Assembly (NCBI GenBank): GCA_905182995.1
Contig: CAJJDP010000040.1
Location: forward strand, 342,607-406,606
DNA from: Paramecium octaurelia
Lineage: Eukaryota; Ciliophora; Oligohymenophorea; Peniculida; Parameciidae
Direction of reading: 5' to 3'
Length of the DNA: 64,000 bases
Shown here: piece after piece, positions 37,522 to 50,416 of the stretch
How positions within the stretch are numbered: the first letter of the stretch is position 1
Layout of the letters: each line of letters begins with the position of its first letter
Notes under the pieces: generated by a model
Databases searched by the model: none
The model's input: only the letters and a program-made list of their open reading frames with translations
Told to the model about the DNA's origin: nothing
Made by a program: the position numbers and the translations under genes

Positions 37522-39029
37522 TCAATAATTATGAGACTGTGCTTATTGTTTATCCCTGCTCAAACATCCAAATGCTGAAAATACCTTATCCATGAATCCC
37601 AGCTCCTCTTATCTTGGCTATTACCCTTAGATTTCTCTTAATCCCTGAGCCATTTATTATCTTTAGGAAAGTCTGCTGACTCTGGCCTTAAAATCTTCCT
37701 CCTAATTGTAATTAGAGGAGGCAGTCGATTTACCATTATTGCCATTATTATTGCTGTTATATTGAGAAACATAATTAGAGGATTTAGATAGAGGTTTTAA
37801 TTCAGAGTTACTATTCTGGTTGGGACCTTTAACAAATGATCTTGTTATGATATCATCATTTTAAGGAGAGATCGATCGGTTTGAATCATTGTGTTTATCT
37901 TCCTTACACATATAGGACTTGAGATCAATTCCATAGCTTTTGTAGAATTTCTTCATCCATGGATGTTCAAAGATCTAATTCATTGACAGTCTCTCAATTG
38001 GGTTTTGCTTGAGTATTCCTTATATTAATTATTTAGCCTCAAATGATAATGTTGGGTCGTATTCTATTGGAGTCATCTTGATGATATTATTGCACTTTTC
38101 ATTTTCAGTTCTCCCTTTGAATGGAGCAAAACCATGGATTAACTCAAACAACAAGATGCCCAAACACCAAATATCTAGTGTGAAACTATATGGTTGATTG
38201 GTGAGCATTTCAGGGGCCATGTAATCCAGAGTGCCACAAAAGGTTCTTCTGACTCCATTTTATGTGGTCTCGGCTGACCAACCAAAATCACAAACTTTAA
38301 TATTTCCTTGTTTGTCTAGCAATAGATTTTCTGGTTTGAGATCTCTATGTATGATATTTTTCTTGTGCAAGTAATCTATTCCCAAACAGGTTTGGAAGAA
38401 GTAGACGAAGGCTTCGTTTTCTGGGAGTCTTCTTCTTTTCCTTATATAACTAAACAGACTTCCATTCTCTTAAAAATATAGGATTTTTAATATACCTGCT
38501 AATTCTAATATAAGAAATACATTTTCTTTGTCTTCAAAATAGTGAAATAGCTTGGTTATATGTGGATGCTACAATCTTCTTTAAATTTTAATTTCTCTCT
38601 TGAGATTTTCAACAGAACAATACTCGAATATTTGTTTTTTGTTCATCTATGTTCAATGATAAACATTACCACTTTCATTGCATACATTTGCCCATTCTGT
38701 TTGTCCTTGACCAATTTGACACAACCATAACTACCTTTTCCCAATTCCATTTTATTATCCTTGATTATTATTTCGAAGTCTTCTGGCGATCTGCGAATGG
38801 ATTTCAAGGTGGATGCAGAGTCATTCAGTTCAGTTATACTCTTTCCTTTGACAGGATGGCAATTATTCTTATGTGATAAAGCCCTATTCAATAATGGAAA
38901 CTCAATATACCAATCGGTGTCTCTGCATTTCTGGGAACAATACTTGATATTCTAACAATAAGAACACGAGTATATTGGATTGCTACTGGTGGTATTGATA
39001 CAATATTTATATTAGCAGCCTTAATTCAT
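37522..39029 (-). CDS. Aurora-like kinase with N-terminal MYND zinc finger
   Basis: 485 residues; introns 38647-38669 and 38469-38495. The first 60 residues hold a MYND-type Cys/His array ([14 protein letters not shown] followed by HKNNC, with two earlier Cys). The kinase domain then runs [33 protein letters not shown] and [15 protein letters not shown], a signature close to Aurora kinases. The tail is rich in N, S and Q. All catalytic residues are in place. The joined reading is continuous from the ATG at 39029 through the finger into the kinase with no intron between them, so the fusion does not depend on intron guesses. Aurora kinases act in mitosis and cilia; the finger should bind a partner peptide. 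Confidence 0.88.
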
Positions 39030-39061
39030 TTAATAAAATATAATAACGCATTTAATTTATA

Positions 39062-40198
39062 TCAATTGATGCAAAACTTTCCCATTGAAGCTAACTTCGA
39101 TTTAGTATAGGCTGGAGTAGGCAAATCGTTCAGATTCATTCCCAATTATTTCAGTATATAAGGATTCTGGGTTTGATTCGGATTCGGATTAGTAAGTGGA
39201 TTATATAATTGGTTTTACTCTGAAACTGCACTCCGAACAGGTGTTGAGATCTAGCTTATCAAATACTCATACATTCGTTTATCTCTCAGTGTTCTACCAG
39301 TAGACGGAATTAGCTTGTTGATAGCCATTCAATTTCACCTCATTTCTGTTCTGTCTTTTCTTCTGTTATTGCTCCTGCAACTGAATTGAAAGTATCGAAC
39401 TGTACTTCTCCTTAGATACGTCTTCTAATTCCTTCTAATATCTGTATAGCTTCTCGTCTTGTTATTATTTTTCCATAACATTTTTAGAGATGATGTCATC
39501 TAACCCTTGTTTTGGATCTCTGTAGTTTTCCAAATACATTGCCTACAATTATTGTTGTCTGTTTTAGACATTTTGATAGTACTTTAAACAGATATAAAAA
39601 ATTATGTACTTATTTGTAATTGTCTAACTTCCTTTATATTTTTGTATTCTCTTGATGAACTTATTCCTAGTAAACCGCCTAATCAAACTTTTTATAATTC
39701 ATTTCATTAAGCTTTTTAATCTGCGCCTGACCGTATTGTTGATCCTGCACTTTCCGATAATAATCTTTCTTTTATTTTTCAAAGAACTCAGCCATTGTTT
39801 ATCCTTGCTTCGCAGTGTCAACAATCTGTTATTCAATATATTATCTTTCTTATCTCTATCAATATAGATAACATTACTAGTTATTCTTGGTTGATTCTTT
39901 AATTAGTAAGTGAATTTTCATACCATTTTGATAAATCCTTCCTGATAAACTATTTGTTTTGTCCTTCCATGAGATGATGCATTTCTTTTTCTTTCCTCAA
40001 ATTTTCCAAGTATAATAGTTCCTCTCTTTGTTTTTGTGTTGTTAGAGATCTCTTTCTCCTTTCCATTTCCACCTATTGGTCCTAGAGTTACTACTTAAGA
40101 AGCTCCTATTACACCATTCTGAAATCCCTTGCTTGATCATGCAATTAACGATTCACATCAAATTCCCTATACTCATCATATTTGACAGGCAAAATCAT
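39062..40198 (-). CDS. Coiled-coil protein, unknown
   Basis: 354 residues, with introns 39856-39877, 39582-39609 and 39251-39272. The body is nearly all heptad-like, Q/E/K-rich helix (for example QQELLKQQLQDQQVEMERRK), and ends in a proline/asparagine-rich tail (LTNPNPNQTQNP). Such proteins are common in cilia and the cortex of ciliates, but no specific family was recognised. Its start codon is 35 bases from that of the large divergent gene on the other strand, so the two may share regulation. Confidence 0.8.
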
Positions 40199-40233
40199 AT
40201 TTTAATAATAAAATTTTGGTTCTTGCAATAATA
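40199..40233. promoter_or_regulatory. Divergent start-codon spacer of 35 bases
   Basis: Lies between the coiled-coil gene (-) and the 1505-residue coiled-coil protein gene (+). Both predicted products are coiled-coil rich, so a shared control element would make sense, but no motif was recognised. Confidence 0.6.
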
Positions 40234-43200
40234 ATGAATTCAGCCCCTTCATTTAGGAACAACTCCGACCAGTAAATGCGAGATGTCCTTTAGCTGAATC
40301 AAAAGCATCAGCTTCGAAGTTACAACGAGGATGTGGCAATGATCCAGTAAGCCAAAGATGCCATAGTATTGATCCCCTCTTATTTAAGTGTAGACTTCAA
40401 GTGTGCACATGAGTAATCTATTGAAGGACAGGAAAGATCAATACGACATCGTATTGACTTAGCGGAAGTACCTTTGGAAACAGGAAGAACAAGTCTATAA
40501 TGAAATTGATCAACTCAGAGATAGTCATAGAAGATATCAAGAGAGCGTGAATCGTTATGGAATTCGAAATAACAATTTGGAAGCAGAAATACAGAGTAAG
40601 TTCGAGTAAGTGAATTCAAAACTTAATTTCATCCAAGAGGAAAAGAAGCAAGTCATAAAAAACTTCAATCTAATTTAACAATCTTTAGTGAATAGCAAAT
40701 CTAAATTGTCTAGCAATGGGCAATTTGTTATTGAAAGCAATTAACAATATGACAAATTGGTAGATTTCATTCACAAATAAGAACAGAAGGTTAAATATTT
40801 AAAGAATGATCAAACTAATTTAGCTATTAATTAACTCATACCATTTGACTCAAAACTCCAATAAAGTATGCATTTCAAATAAATTTTATTCAGTGGCTCA
40901 AGACACATATGAAAAACAGCAAAAATATGTATATTAAGGAACTAAGTTCTAAGGAAATGAATTGCAAAAAATAGCAGCATTTAGCACATTGAGAAAGAAG
41001 ATTGAATAACATGTACAAAAAAAGGGATTTCAAGAAGTCATCTTGGATTTACCATTCAAATTAGATGAAAAATATGAGAAAGAAAACACTAAAGCAATAC
41101 CCTACGATTCCACTCTGCAAGAATTGGATGAATTTAGAAATGACTACATTGCTAAGGGAGGGAATGATCCTAAATTTCTATAGGAAATCAATGAATTGGA
41201 GAGACAATATAAGGAGAATCACCCTCTTGGAATTTTTGATGCCAATAATTAAATGACTCACCCTAAAAATACAGATTAGGTGTCTTAGAATCCCATATTC
41301 TCGTATTTGCCTCAACAGTATCAGAAGGATATTTTAGATTTGGAGTTCAAACTCAAGGAATAGAAAGAGCCAGATCTGAAGAATCCGTAGATGAACAAAT
41401 AATTGTTAAGATCCCAATTAAATGTGAGTGATTCAAGCAAGGTTGATGAAATCATATTGGAAAATCTAAGATTTCAAGAAAGTGAATTACTATTGAAATC
41501 TAAGAATAATGAATATTACAAATTGAAATACAATGAAATACAGAAATTGAAGTAGATTCATGAACACAATTATTTGGAGAAGAAAGTGCAAGAGTAATTG
41601 GCTTTAAGGTAGATTGAAGATGACATGTTGAATTTAAAAGACAAAGGATAAGCAAAGCTAACCTATTTATAGTAGTTATAGTAAGGCATTGGTACTAGGC
41701 CTTTGTTTTATGATCAAGACACTGGATTTGTAGTAAGAATTGACTTTGTTAATAAGTTGCCTATTTGTTATGATTTTGTCAAAGTAGGTTATGGCATATT
41801 TATAAAGAAGTATTGATTATTTCAAATATTTGATAGTGTGGATGAGCCAAAGGTAATAATGAACACAAATTAACATGAGTGTGTAAATGAGAACATATAC
41901 TCTAAGAAGTGTGTGATCTAAGAGAAATTTGTAGAGAGGAATCATGAAATCTTCAGAGATACATATCTCTATATAGTGTTATGGTGTTTCAGTCAAGATT
42001 TTGGTAGTGGTATGGTTCCGATTTAGGTTGGTTGGTCAATCCATAAACTATTTGACGAGGAGAAACTAATGTCAGGAGGGTACTTATTGCCCATTTACAA
42101 TTCCAGTTTTGCATTTGAACTTTAGAGATTGCCTGAGGTTTAAGAAATTAAGATAGGTTTGAGGATATGTTTACCAGGTGATGAGAATTTGGATTTGGAT
42201 AATAAAATAATGAGTCTGATGGATTATAGAGTACAACCAATTCATTTGAAAAAGCCAGAGTTAATAGAATAGGAAAGATAAAACATATTTAAAGAATATA
42301 AAATTATTCCACTTCCTGAAGAATACATTCAGGTTAGAACAAATGAAACAAAATTATGGCAATCTGAACTTCCTCCTAATGTTTATAAATTGATCGATTA
42401 TAATTTTATGAACGAGGAAGAAGTAGCCTTAAAGTAATAGGAACAGGAGTACGAAGAAAGGAGAATGAATAGACTAAATCGTCCCAAAAGAAGATTCATG
42501 GGAAAACAAGGTACAATAGCAAGAGGTTCTTCAGAGAAAAAAAAGACTATGCTTACATTCAAGTAAAGGTTAGCCTTGAAAAAAGGGGCAGTTACACCAG
42601 CTAGCACAAAGGCTAAATCTACAGAAAAAGAATAGTCATCAAGACCATAAAGCAAAGCAGATACTTCCAGGAAGAAGATGGAGGAATCCACTACTACTAG
42701 AGTGTAAGAGAAATAAAAGAGTGCTTTGATTCCAAGTAAACCAAGAAAGTTGATGTTCAAATTACGATCATTGTCCCAAATTTACGTTGGGGGTATCACA
42801 ACATTGACAATGAAATTAGCACTCTTCTAAGGTATTCAATTATTGGATGATGATGATAAAAATATGTGCGTGTTTAGTAAAGAATTAGAACCTGATGAAA
42901 AGGGAGACAATTACATTAACTTTAATGAATTATTTACTTTTGAATTGAACCTAACTCAGTATTTTGAAGATTATGAAGAAGCTGAGATTCTGAATACTTT
43001 TTTATTCATAGCTATTTTTAAGGAAGTAACTAATTTATTTGGATGGCATGCAATTCAAGCTTTTGACACTTCCGATGAACATTTCAAAGTAAAGAGTGGT
43101 ATCTATTATGAAAATTTGTATGGGCCACCAGGATAAGCTCCACCTTTTAATTTCAACAAGGCCAAACGATTGAATACTCAAATCAATTTTATTATGATGC

Positions 43201-44862
43201 AAGACGATGATCGTGTATTACAATTGCCAACCATAGATAATTATAAGCTTGATCAAAAATGTAAGACTAATTTAATATACAATTTTAGTATTGACAGAAG
43301 AAGACAAGGAAAAAAGGAAGAAAATATATTCAGTTGCCAATCCTAAATGGAACACTCAAATACGTTTAGACGTCTCCTCTTTTAGAAATTTCTAATCGAA
43401 AGATGAATTTATAATGAAAACCATAGTTATCGAGGAAGAAAATATCATTATCGATGCCATAGACAGATAATGCATAAAATTCGATCATGTCTAATTATTT
43501 GAGGGTACAGGCAAAGGGGAATTTATTGCTAATCATTTAATCATATTGAGGATTGGTACTAGATATTTAGTGGATACATTCACGACTACTTTTAAAAAGT
43601 TGAATTATCTATTTAGTTTCTTCATCAAATAACAAATTGTAGGAGTGTGTAAATTCCCTCTCTTTTCAGCAGGAGGAGCATTAAATGTTGGATCATAGAG
43701 ATTGATGGTTCATGATCTAGATGATAGTGGAAAGATTGGTAAGAAAACAACTAAAGAGATGTATATTTTCATTTAGGAGGAATAATTGAATTTGAAGGAT
43801 ATAGAGGAAACTCCAAAATATGCCCAATAAACCAAAGAATAGAAAATTGTTAATAAGTAAGATTAGAGTAAATACTTAATAATTGAAATCGATCAATTAA
43901 CAGATTACTTAAGTTAAGAACCGATTGACTTTACTATCTAGGTGTACAATGGAGAGGAACCAGCCATGGATTCAGATGGAGTGATATGTGCGTATACAAG
44001 TGTTACTCCTTTTTAACCTAAGCCAAATTATTCAGTACCAATTAACGAGGCAGTTTATTTCAAGATGCCAATAAATGCAATCATTGAAAGAAAACAGGGT
44101 CTGGAAAATTATTAAGTTTTTATATCCTTTTCAGATTTAGGATGGATTAGTTTTTAGTTATTCTTAAATGGAGAATTAAACAGTTCTGATTTTGTTGGAA
44201 AATTATTTAGAGGCGATGTACCAGCCCCACCTGTTGATTACACTAATATGAAGAAAATTAACACGAAGGTGTCCTACTTTGTCAAATACGACCTGAAACA
44301 AACAGAAGAGTTTAGAAACAGTCAAATAGAAGAGAGTAGATCAGGACTTATGAAAAGTGAAACTCAAAAGAATTTATAGTCAATTCCAAGTGAATAGACT
44401 GCTAAAATACCCTCTAGAAGAACCATGAATTCAAATGATAATTTAGATAAATTATAGGTAATGTTGATAAATGTCAATGGATTTGTAAACCAATAAAAAT
44501 TGTAAGTGAAAGGAATTTTCTTGATGGATGGCAAGACATTATTGGATAAATATAACACGTCTTGTTCCTTTAAGAGTGAAATGGTCGACAATGTAAAGAA
44601 GGTGGCATTCTTTAACAATGCTCGTTTTACATTTTCAGTGGATATTCCTACACTATAAATGGAAACCTATCTATTTCTTTCCATTCTGGATGAGAAGGAA
44701 GTTGTGATCGCATGGTTTGGAAAGAGATTAGTTTAGGCTGTTGGGAAAGTAAATAGAGGACAACAATTTGAATATCTTTTTGCTCCTCCTTTGATGAGAC
44801 CGCCATTGGATCATAATTAAATATAAAACCTATAACAATCAATTTAATTTGAAGTGAAATGA
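40234..44862 (+). CDS. Large coiled-coil protein with beta-rich C-terminal half
   Basis: 1505 residues with introns 40366-40393, 40866-40893, 41810-41836 (27 bases, contains TGA) and 43261-43288. The first third is coiled coil (QEEQVYNEIDQLRDSHRRYQ and on). From about 41680 a series of beta-rich modules begins (IGTRPLFYDQDTGFVVRIDF; PRKLMFKLRSLSQIYVGG; TLFKKLNYLFSF region), which look like C2-type folds. Order and size recall CCDC17-like ciliary proteins, but that is a loose resemblance. A basic low-complexity linker lies near 42480-42720. The next gene, a P450, starts 25 bases after the stop. Confidence 0.8.
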
Positions 44863-44887
44863 ATATATGATACATCACTATTAATTA

Positions 44888-46421
44888 ATGTTAAATTGGA
44901 TTCTTTTATTAATCTCAGTGGTAGTAGTATATCTGTTAGTGAATCCTTTGGTCACCATGATGAAACTTAAATTGTAGTTCGGGAATGCTGTTTATTGCAA
45001 ATATTTTCCAATTTTTGGAATAATATAGGTTTATCGAAAATCATTTAAACTTACAGGTAATGTGCATTAATGGATTGTGGACATTGTCACTAAGCATCCA
45101 GAAGTCAAGTTTGTTGTTGCTAATTCAATTAATAAACCTGTGATATTTATAATAGATCCCGAGTATTACAAACAGATATATGTCGACCATCATCTCGTGA
45201 CCAAGCATGATCAAAGTGGAATCAAAGAGTATAATTTCAATCACTAGGAATAGCTTTCTACTTTCTGGAGGATTATTGTTTACGGAAGGACCTAAATGGA
45301 AATAACAAAGAACCTTAGTCGGTGATCATTTCCTTTTTTAAAAACTTAAAGCAAGGATTCCCATGATAAACCAGGTGGTCAAAGAGAAAATTAAGGGCAT
45401 GCCTGTTGCTGAAAAAGTCTTTGAGTTTATTTGTTAAATAACAGGAGAGGTTGTAATTAGAAGTTTCTTTGGCATAGAAGCAGAAGGATGGAAAATTAAT
45501 GGAAAAGAGGCTTAAATTGAATTGGGATCAATCCTAGCTGCTTTTATCAGACTAAGAGTGAATAATTTCTTTGTCTACTTTAAGTAAAAGATTTTGGGAG
45601 TTAAATCTTGGTAATACTGCACTAAAAAAGAAAAAGAACTCTTGGACAGAGTCACCAAATTAAAACAAGACATCAGAGAAGTTATTTTCAAAAGGAGAGA
45701 CAAGATCAGATAACAAGGCAATTATTAAGTAGATGGTGACTTTTTGGATGTGTACCTAAAAATATTCATGGAATAAAATGTATATAGTTCTGATAGAATT
45801 GAAACTGATGAGATTGTTTCCTAATTTATCACTCTCTTTTTAGCTGGTACTGACACCACTGGAGCCTTAGTTGCCAATTCATTATTATTCATATCAGAAA
45901 ATAAACAATATCTATAGGAACTGAGAAATGAAGTCAACAATGTAATTGGAAATGGAGAAATCACTCCTGATAATATCAATCAATTAGTTTTGGTAGAAAG
46001 CTTCTTAAAAGAAGTTATGAGACTTAAGCCATCAGTAGTGTATCCAATTGCCAGAAAGGCCAAATAAGATCTTTAAATCAAGGATCTTCATATTAAAGAA
46101 GGAACTATTCTACTTTTGGGTAATTTCTTGGCCAACATCAATTCCCAGAATTATGATAACCCACTTGAATTCAATCCAAGAAGATGGGTACAACAACAAC
46201 CAATCAAATAAGATAATGGCTTCATTAATATTCCTTTTGCTGCTGGAGGAAGAAATTGCATCGGCTAGCATATGGCCATGATTGAAGCTAGAATTATTTT
46301 AGCTTATATTGTTAGGAATTACGATATCGTTAGAAATCCATAAGTTCCAAAAGTTCAATGGCCATCAAGGGGAACCCAAACCTACATACCAGAAAATGCC
46401 GTTCATCTTGTTAAAATTTGA
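44888..46421 (+). CDS. Cytochrome P450 (B)
   Basis: 502 residues, one intron (45229-45253). Starts with a membrane anchor (WILLLISVVVVYLLV). Carries the I-helix FLAGTDTTG, the K-helix ExxR in ESFLKEVMRL, a PERF-like FNPRRW and the haem loop FAAGGRNCIGQ. All features needed for an active haem-thiolate monooxygenase are present. It is more distant from P450 A (19874-21408) than a recent duplicate would be. The substrate is unknown. Confidence 0.95.
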
Positions 46422-46727
46422 CATTTAAATATCATCATAAATACAATCATTTTGTTTCTTCCAATAAAATAAGACTGATCCGAGCTCACTTTTATTCGAG
46501 AATAATCTAGATAATCCATATTTCTTAGTCTTTTTTGATGATTTATTTTTCAAATAAAAACAATTTCAGTTTATTGACATTTTTATATATATATATAATT
46601 TTATATATATTTTCAAATATAGTTTTGAAGCAGGTAAATGTGTAGTATGATGGATGTATAATATAAGAATTTGAGATAAAGATTTCGATAAATAAATAGA
46701 CTCAAAATCAATTTTGAAATCCTTGAA
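46422..46727. other. Convergent intergenic spacer with AT repeat
   Basis: Lies between the P450 stop and the stop of the zinc-finger gene. It includes an alternating T/A run at about 46582-46612. Nothing else was recognised; it should hold both 3' ends. Confidence 0.5.
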
Positions 46728-47114
46728 TCATACAAATTAAGAGAATCCACATTGTCCACATCTTTGTTAGTAAAAGTAATTCTAGCACTAACAAACTGAG
46801 CATTTCTTTAAGAATGAGAAGGATTTATTCAAATTTTCTGTTTTTTTGGATAAATCTTCAAGAAATAATGCTTATGAAAAAACAACATCTTCATCATCAT
46901 TGCTTTCCACTGAGCTGTGGCTGCTTCCAGCTAAGTCTTATTCTTAAAGCTTTATAGTTTCGAATATTTATAGCCCTTAATCCATTTTATTTGGAATAAA
47001 TCTTGTTCCAGGAGCATCTCTTGTGGATTATTGACATCTGTTACAAAATTTTCGAAATGAATAATTTAGGTTCCTGCATTCAGCACATATCCAATCACAA
47101 GGTTTGTTTTACAT
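46728..47114 (-). CDS. RanBP2-type zinc-finger protein
   Basis: A single-exon gene of 128 residues found only with the ciliate code. The N-terminal finger DWICAECRNLNYSFRKFCNRC fits W-x-C-x2-C-x3-N-x6-F-x-C-x2-C of RanBP2 (Npl4-type) fingers, which bind single-stranded RNA or ubiquitin. A second Cys-rich group closes the protein (CSVCQCQNYFYQQRCGQCGF), with an acidic linker between. No other domain. Start: the ATG directly before the finger (47112-47114). Confidence 0.8.
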
Positions 47115-47624
47115 TTTTTTAGTAACTGAGCAATTTTATTTTAATTTTATTATTCATCTTTCCTATTATAATATAATTAAATAATAGTGCAAAAATTAAT
47201 GAAAAAACCGACGTTATATTCAATTAATCTCATACGCAATCTTTACGTATTCTTTACTTTAATCATATAACGGAAAACAATCTTTGTGCAATTTTAAAAT
47301 AATGAAATCCTTTAATTTATAATGAATAGCTTACTAAATACTAGAAATAAGAGATATAGAAATTTTCATATCTGATTTTATTTCTTTCCTTATCTGTTCC
47401 AATAGATAAATAAAGTTATGAACATGGACCTTGCATTAATTTTACCAGGATATTTTGAGAATAAACAAATTTTAATTCTTGAACTAATTTCAATATTTTA
47501 TTACTATATTATTTAATAATCATTATTTCATTTAAACAGAAAATGATGAAATTTCATTTGTAAATTTTGATATTTTGATATTTCTATATGTATATTAACA
47601 ATCAAGAAATAATTTATATTATAG

Positions 47625-48440
47625 CAACACTAATCTAAAAGGCTTATAAATGGTTTAGTGGCGCTGTATATAGTACTTCAAATGAGGTTTCATCTGTTTT
47701 TTGTATTTTAATCAAGAATTAATCTGATGTTAACTCCTTTTTGTAAAATATAGACCACAAATTTTGTTTTTAAAATTTAAAGATGTTGTAAAACTCAAAG
47801 AACTAATTATTTTACTAAATAATCTCTTTGTTTTTCTTAAAATAAACAGGTGAATAAGTATAAATTTAATTATTTTATTAATTTATCTTTGGTATGTGAC
47901 ACTATACTATTAATGTGATATTACTCTTAATTCATTTTGTTTGCAAATACTTCCCATATATTTTCTGTAAAATTATTGATTTGTACACTTTTTTGGACTC
48001 ATTCCACCATCTTAGAAAACAAAAAGTTTTCCATTCTCAAATATTTTTATTTTCCCCACCAAAGTCTTACTCTCTGATTAAATAATGTATTTCTAGTTTA
48101 ATAGTCCATTCTTCGTTGCCTCCATCAAAAAGAAGTCAAAAATGTAGAATTAATAAGAATTACTAATCTTTTTAATCTGTGCAGACATCATTCTACCTAG
48201 TTAAATATATACTAAACTTCTTAGTTTATATTGGCTATTAGATAAATTCAACCTTATTGAATGGAATTCGAATGGATTATGTAGAAACTATTTCATTTTA
48301 ATCATCAAAATTGTTTTCAGTATTCACTCCTTACAATCGTTGGTATAAACTCGAATTTTAATCAAGACTGTTTAACGACATATCAATTGCTTGGCTATAC
48401 TGATTGAGATCACATTGACTTTAAGATATCATAAGATAAA
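47625..48440 (-). pseudogene. Decayed tubby-like protein gene (probable)
   Basis: Fragments of a tubby C-terminal domain appear in order on this strand but in different frames: an N-terminal piece (about 48440-48200, QTKKFSIYLTR), a middle piece (48195-47950) with VGKIKIFENGKLFVFQDGG and MSPKK, and a C-terminal piece (47800-47630) ending APLNHLQAFQISVAII, like the family's closing helix. Some frame changes might be introns, but no set of normal 20-30 base introns joined them all, and surrounding DNA is unusually AT-rich. Intact tubby proteins bind phosphoinositides and serve ciliary trafficking. The call rests on motif resemblance read by eye. Confidence 0.5.
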
Positions 48441-49364
48441 TTAATAATTAATTAGAAAAAACAAACTAATTCAGGTGACATTCAACCGAAACTCTTCATA
48501 AAATATTCATTTGTTATTTAAATAAAGTCTTAAGCTAAAATTAATATATTATATGGTTTGATTACTGATGTTAATTTCAGAATATAAACCTAAATTTATC
48601 AATATAGGTCATAGTTATATTGCCCTTTTGATTTCAGGAGATTGAATAATATTGCTAAGTGAAAATAACTTAATTTATTAATTTAAGGTATAGACTTTTG
48701 TAATTATCTTAACAATTGTTTATATACTTTTTTAAGTTCGATCTTATAATATTATTGTATTATAAATATCAAATATATAAAAATGAGATTTAATTAAAAG
48801 GATCAAGAATTTCATGTAAAATGTATCATTAGAAAAATTTAGATATTTTATAAGTCATCGAGATATTAATTTTATTACAATTCTTTTAAATTTTAGTAAA
48901 CTTAGCTATTTTTAAATTATCGAATAAATCCAGTAATTTAAATATACAAAAACATACTCAACTCTTCGTTTTTAATGTATTAATACACATGTGTATAACA
49001 AATTCCTTAAGAAGAGTTATAAATATCATTATTAATAGCTTTAAAATTGTGTTTAATAATCATCTAATATTTATTCAAGATGTTCGATATTAGATTAAAC
49101 AAAAATTCTAATATTGTATATGAATTTTGGATGAAATTTCTCCTTTTCAAGATGGAAGATTATTTTAGAATTTACATTTTTTTATTTAACAAATAATATA
49201 ATATTTTGAATCTATGAGATAATGGATTGCAACATTAAGGATCGGATATCATCTCAGGTATCTATTTTCAAAGTTAGAGATTCGCAAATGATAAAGGAGA
49301 ATATATAATTAATTATTGCTGTTTTGCAGAGCATAAACAATCAAAGTGATTTTCACTAATAAAA
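48441..49364. other. AT-rich gene-poor region
   Basis: Very AT-rich sequence with many short frames in all directions and no consistent codon pattern on either strand. No gene, RNA or repeat was recognised. Together with the tubby relic it makes the longest stretch of the window without an apparent functional gene (47115-49364). Confidence 0.6.
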
Positions 49365-50416
49365 TCACCAATCTCTAAATGGATCATCAGCTTGTTTGAT
49401 TGAATCTGGCAATTCGGTGCTGTCTGGATAATCAGCAAAATTAGAAGTATCATTCTCAGATCTAGTAATAAATGTAACATTTACCTAACTGATGGAATGT
49501 ATTTGGGTCTCATTTATTTCTTGATCAAACTATCCCAATTCAATGTTTGATACCATTTATGTTATTTAATATCATTGGCTCCATTTTTTAGATTTCCTAA
49601 TCTTTTCGAAACATCTGAAACTAAGAGACTTTTGATTAGCTCTTTAGCATCATTATCAAAATTTTTAGGAAACTTAACTTTTCCTTTTAATATTTTTTAA
49701 TAAATTGCCATAGGATCTTCATCATTGAATGGATCAATTCCTACTCTATAAGGGAATGTAATTACCAGCCAACATCTCATAAAGTATGATACCCAAACAC
49801 CACCAATCAACAGGTCTGCCATGTCCTTTATTGAGAAGAATTTCAGGTGCAAGATACTCTGGTGTTCCACATAGAGTATATGTATGATCTTCGACAACCT
49901 TAGCAAATCCAAAGTCAGTCAATTTCAAATATCCATTTTATTGAATAAGTAGATTTTCTGGTTTTAGATCTCTGTATACAATAGTCTTTGAATGTAAATA
50001 CTCAAACATTAGCACTATTTAAGCAGAGTAAAATCTAGATATTATTACATATTTTACTATGCTTCGTCATTTTCTATAGTGCCTGCATTCCTTAAATAAG
50101 TGAACAACTCTCCACCTTGAATATACTCTAGAACAAAATATAAATATCTTTCATCTTAAGTGTAGCCTAACAATTCAATCTAAATAATTTATTATAGATA
50201 TACAATGAAAGGATGTTAAATCTATTGAAGTATTTTGAACTCAGAACTAATATGATCAACTTATTTTAATCGAAGAATTTCACATTTCTTTAACATCTTT
50301 AAAGCTACATGCTTTGAATTTGATTTCTATTTTGCCAATCTCACTCTGCCAAACGAACCAGTACCTAGAGTTTAGAGTATCTCAAAGTCTTGGAGTTTCA
50401 CTTACTTATTCTGCAT
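49365..50416 (-). CDS. PKA-type catalytic subunit (AGC kinase)
   Basis: A cAMP-dependent-type protein kinase of 318 residues. Introns: 50180-50203 (24 bases, in frame; dropping it restores the spacing HPFIIELLGY), 50035-50057, 49741-49765 and one near 49462-49484. Motifs: [33 protein letters not shown], activation loop [13 protein letters not shown] with the PDK1-site Thr, and [14 protein letters not shown]. The C-tail holds the AGC DPFRDW-like end. All catalytic residues are present. It is shorter than animal PKA at the N-terminus and lacks a myristoylation-like start. Divergent start codon of the next gene lies 25 bases away. A PDK1-like kinase, the usual activator of such kinases, lies 3 kb away. 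Confidence 0.92.

Noticed and set aside
46582-46612. Alternating T/A run as a possible mobile-element end or telomere-addition site
   Set aside because: No terminal repeats, coding remnant or telomeric repeat is nearby; such runs are common in this base composition.
48441-49364. Additional relic gene in the AT-rich gap
   Set aside because: No ordered family motifs were found on either strand; only the tubby-like pieces further left could be supported.
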